Shown here in pieces: positions 21,415 to 23,237 of a stretch of 23,237 nt of DNA (position 1 is its first letter; every line of letters begins with the position of its first letter). The translations under genes and the position numbers were made by a program. Under the pieces are notes generated by a model. It was not told the DNA's origin and searched no databases. It saw only the letters and a program-made list of their open reading frames with translations. This stretch comes from an uncultured Clostridium sp. (GTDB lineage: Bacteria > Bacillota > Clostridia > TANB77 > CAG-508), in assembly GCA_900554635.1 (NCBI GenBank), contig USHY01000018.1, positions 1 through 23,237 of the forward strand, in the 5' to 3' direction.

Positions 21415-23106
21415 TTAGTTTTTATTTATGATTTCTTCAATTTTATTTATTGCTTCATCAATCTTATACTCTATAGAATTTTCTTCTTTTCTTAGTTTTA
21501 TTTCTAACATTCCATCATTTACTTTTTTGCCTATTGTTATTCTTACAGGAATTCCTATTAAGTCCATATCATTGAATTTTACACCTGGTCTTTCGTTTCT
21601 GTCATCTATTAATGTATCTATTCCAAGCTTGTTTAATTTGCTGTATAATTCTTCGCCTGTGCTAAGTTGTTTTTCATCTTTTGGATTTATTACAACTATG
21701 GCTACCTTATATGGTGCTACGTTAATTGGCCATATTATGCCTTTTTCATCATTGTTTTGTTCAACTATTGCAGATAATATTCTTTCTATTCCTATACCAT
21801 AACTTCCCATTACAACTGGATGGCTTTTATTTTCACTGTCTAAGTATGTTAATCCTAGTTTTTCTGAGTATTTTGTTCCTAGTTTAAATGTATTTCCAAC
21901 TTCAATTCCTTTTTTGAAAATAAGCTTTCCACCACATTTTGGGCAAGTATCTCCTTCTTTCACATTTACTATATCACCTGCAAAATCATACTTGAAATCT
22001 TTCACATTTGCATTGATATAATGATAATTTTCTTTATTTGCTCCACAACAGAAGTTTTTCATTCTTAATACTTCATTATCAACAATTACTTTACAATTTA
22101 ATCCGATTGGTCCTGTATATCCTGGAACAGCATTTGATGTTGCAATTAATTCATCATTTGCAAAACCTATTTCACTTGCTTTTAGTAATTTAAGAACTTT
22201 TGTCTCATTTAATTCTCTATCTCCTCTAATAAAGAAAGTTATAAGCTCACCATCAACATTCATAAGCATTGCTTTTACTGTTTTCTTAATATCAATATTT
22301 AAAAATCTACAAACTTCTTCTATTGTATGCTCATTTGATGTTTCAACTAGTTTTAATTCTTTTTCTTCTTCATTACACTCTTCTTCTGTTGCATTTGCTG
22401 TTATTTCTATATTTGATGAAAAATCGCATTTATCGCACATTACCAATATGTCTTCGCCAACACTTGATATTGCTTGGAATTCTTCTGATAACAGTCCTCC
22501 CATAAGTCCTGTATCAGCTCTTACTACTGTGTACTCAATTCCTAATTCTTGAAAAATTTTGTGATATGCTTCAAACATTTTTTTATATGATTCATCTAGT
22601 CCTTCTAAGTCTTTGTCAAAACTATAAGCATCTTTCATTGTAAATTCTCTTGTTCTAATTAATCCTAAACGAGGACGAACCTCATCCCTATATTTAGGAC
22701 CTATTTGGTATGTTGTAAAATGTAAGTCTCTGTATGATTTTACTTTGCCAAGTGAACAAATAGCAAATAATTCTTCATGTGTTGGTCCTAATGCATATTC
22801 TCTATTATATCTATCATTAAGTTTAAACATACTTGGTCCAAAAGAATTTTTCCTTCCAGTTTTTTCAAAAACTTCCATCGGTAATAATGAGGGCATTCTT
22901 AACTCACTTGCTCCTGCTTCATTCATATGTTTACGAACTATTTTCCCAACATTTTTTGCTACTTTTTCGCCTAAAGGCATTTTGGCATAAATTCCATTGC
23001 TAACTTTTTTAATCATTCCACTCTTCACTAAAAGTTTTCCACTTACTGAATCTTCATCAGCTATGTTTTCTTTTATTGTGTAGAAAAAATCTTTGCTTAA
23101 TCTCAT
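21415..23106 (-). CDS. proS: Prolyl-tRNA synthetase, bacterial type with editing domain
   Basis: This 563-aa class II synthetase charges tRNA-Pro. The start at 23106 (MRLSKDFFYTIKE) is chosen for its GAGGGGG site; an ATG 15 codons upstream lies in leader sequence next to the tRNA terminator. Visible motifs are SGIYAKMPLGEKVAKNVGKI, motif 2 (KYRDEVRPRLGLIRTREFTM), an inserted editing domain at about residues 220-385 (including YTGPIGLNCKVIVD), motif 3 (VVMGSYGIGIERILSAIVEQ) and a C-terminal anticodon-binding domain. The frame is intact with no CGG codon. It is followed by a hairpin terminator and preceded by tRNA-Phe. Confidence 0.97.
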   Translation of the reverse strand: MRLSKDFFYTIKENIADEDSVSGKLLVKSGMIKKVSNGIYAKMPLGEKVAKNVGKIVRKHMNEAGASELRMPSLLPMEVFEKTGRKNSFGPSMFKLNDRYNREYALGPTHEELFAICSLGKVKSYRDLHFTTYQIGPKYRDEVRPRLGLIRTREFTMKDAYSFDKDLEGLDESYKKMFEAYHKIFQELGIEYTVVRADTGLMGGLLSEEFQAISSVGEDILVMCDKCDFSSNIEITANATEEECNEEEKELKLVETSNEHTIEEVCRFLNIDIKKTVKAMLMNVDGELITFFIRGDRELNETKVLKLLKASEIGFANDELIATSNAVPGYTGPIGLNCKVIVDNEVLRMKNFCCGANKENYHYINANVKDFKYDFAGDIVNVKEGDTCPKCGGKLIFKKGIEVGNTFKLGTKYSEKLGLTYLDSENKSHPVVMGSYGIGIERILSAIVEQNNDEKGIIWPINVAPYKVAIVVINPKDEKQLSTGEELYSKLNKLGIDTLIDDRNERPGVKFNDMDLIGIPVRITIGKKVNDGMLEIKLRKEENSIEYKIDEAINKIEEIINKN

Positions 23107-23140
23107 AATTAACCCCCTCATATATTTTGAAATAAAACAA

Positions 23141-23172
23141 GAAACTGTCATATCAGATGATATGACAGTTTC
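23141..23172 (-). terminator. Terminator hairpin following tRNA-Phe
   Basis: Perfect 14-bp arms GAAACTGTCATATC and GATATGACAGTTTC enclose a 4-base loop. TTGTTTTATTTC follows on the minus strand. proS starts 35 bases further on, so part of its transcription may be readthrough. Confidence 0.8.
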
Positions 23173-23176
23173 TTTC

Positions 23177-23237
23177 TGGTGGCTCGAACGGGAATCGAAC
23201 CAGTGACACGGGGATTTTCAGTCCCCTGCTCTACCAA
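23177..23237 (-). tRNA. tRNA-Phe (GAA), 5' end outside the window
   Basis: On the minus strand the D-arm end TTGGTAGAGC, the anticodon arm GGGGA-CTGAAAA-TCCCC (anticodon GAA), the T-loop TTCGATT and an encoded CCA end are visible. The T-stem ACTGG/CCCGT contains one T-C mismatch where a pair is expected. The acceptor 5' strand is missing at the window edge. Confidence 0.92.

Noticed and set aside
23107..23176. T-box leader upstream of proS
   Set aside because: Only a simple tRNA terminator hairpin fits in the 70 bases; no T-box sequence or specifier structure is visible.

Overview
The window comes from an AT-rich, endospore-forming Firmicute, most likely a clostridial lineage. The evidence is an alpha/beta-type small acid-soluble spore protein, SpoVM beside rpmB, a Tad-type pilus locus, a comF gene and strong AGGAGG ribosome binding sites. 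Most genes lie on the minus strand in tight operons.

Layout. At 1-2720 (minus) is a Tad/Flp pilus operon: CpaB-like SAF protein, two ParA/MinD-fold proteins with degenerate P-loops, and the start of a CpaF-like ATPase. A SASP gene (plus, 2978-3181) follows. From 14340 down to 3244 runs a long minus-strand operon: comF, a KAP-type P-loop NTPase, a left-handed beta-helix transferase, recJ, relA/spoT, an MBL hydrolase, hisS, dut and a glycine-rich protein with a prepilin-like N-terminus. Divergent from comF are a 48-aa membrane protein gene and spoVM. Next come rpmB, trmFO and infC-rpmI-rplT; infC appears to start at AUA behind an attenuator-like hairpin. A short plus-strand gene of unknown function (17785-18127) is followed by a minus operon of an acyltransferase-like protein, an SH3/GH18-like protein and mltG. 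The window ends with proS and a partial tRNA-Phe.

Main discovery candidate. Six genes are split by apparent frameshifts, twelve in all. At every one the zero-frame codon is CGG and the frame is restored by skipping one base, so that CGGN (11 CGGA, 1 CGGT) yields a single glycine. In a hand scan of the recognised genes I found no in-frame CGG that behaves as an ordinary arginine codon, while out-of-frame CGG (GGC GGA, AAC GGA, AGC GGA, TTC GGT) is left alone. Restored glycines fall on invariant family positions: the Walker A glycine of the KAP NTPase, the HTPGHTxGS and PGHG loops of the MBL hydrolase, and the NANFG motif of TrmFO. One short reading frame needs five successive events. The simplest biological reading is that CGG is not a triplet arginine codon here, and CGGN is decoded as glycine by +1 frameshifting, perhaps by a tRNA-Gly with an expanded anticodon. 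A systematic sequencing artefact is the main alternative; the frame-awareness of the sites argues against it.

How genes work together: translation (hisS, proS, infC-rpmI-rplT, rpmB, trmFO, tRNA-Phe), stringent response and nucleotide hygiene (relA, dut), DNA repair and uptake (recJ, comF), envelope and surface (mltG, Tad pilus, glycine-rich protein) and sporulation (SASP, spoVM).
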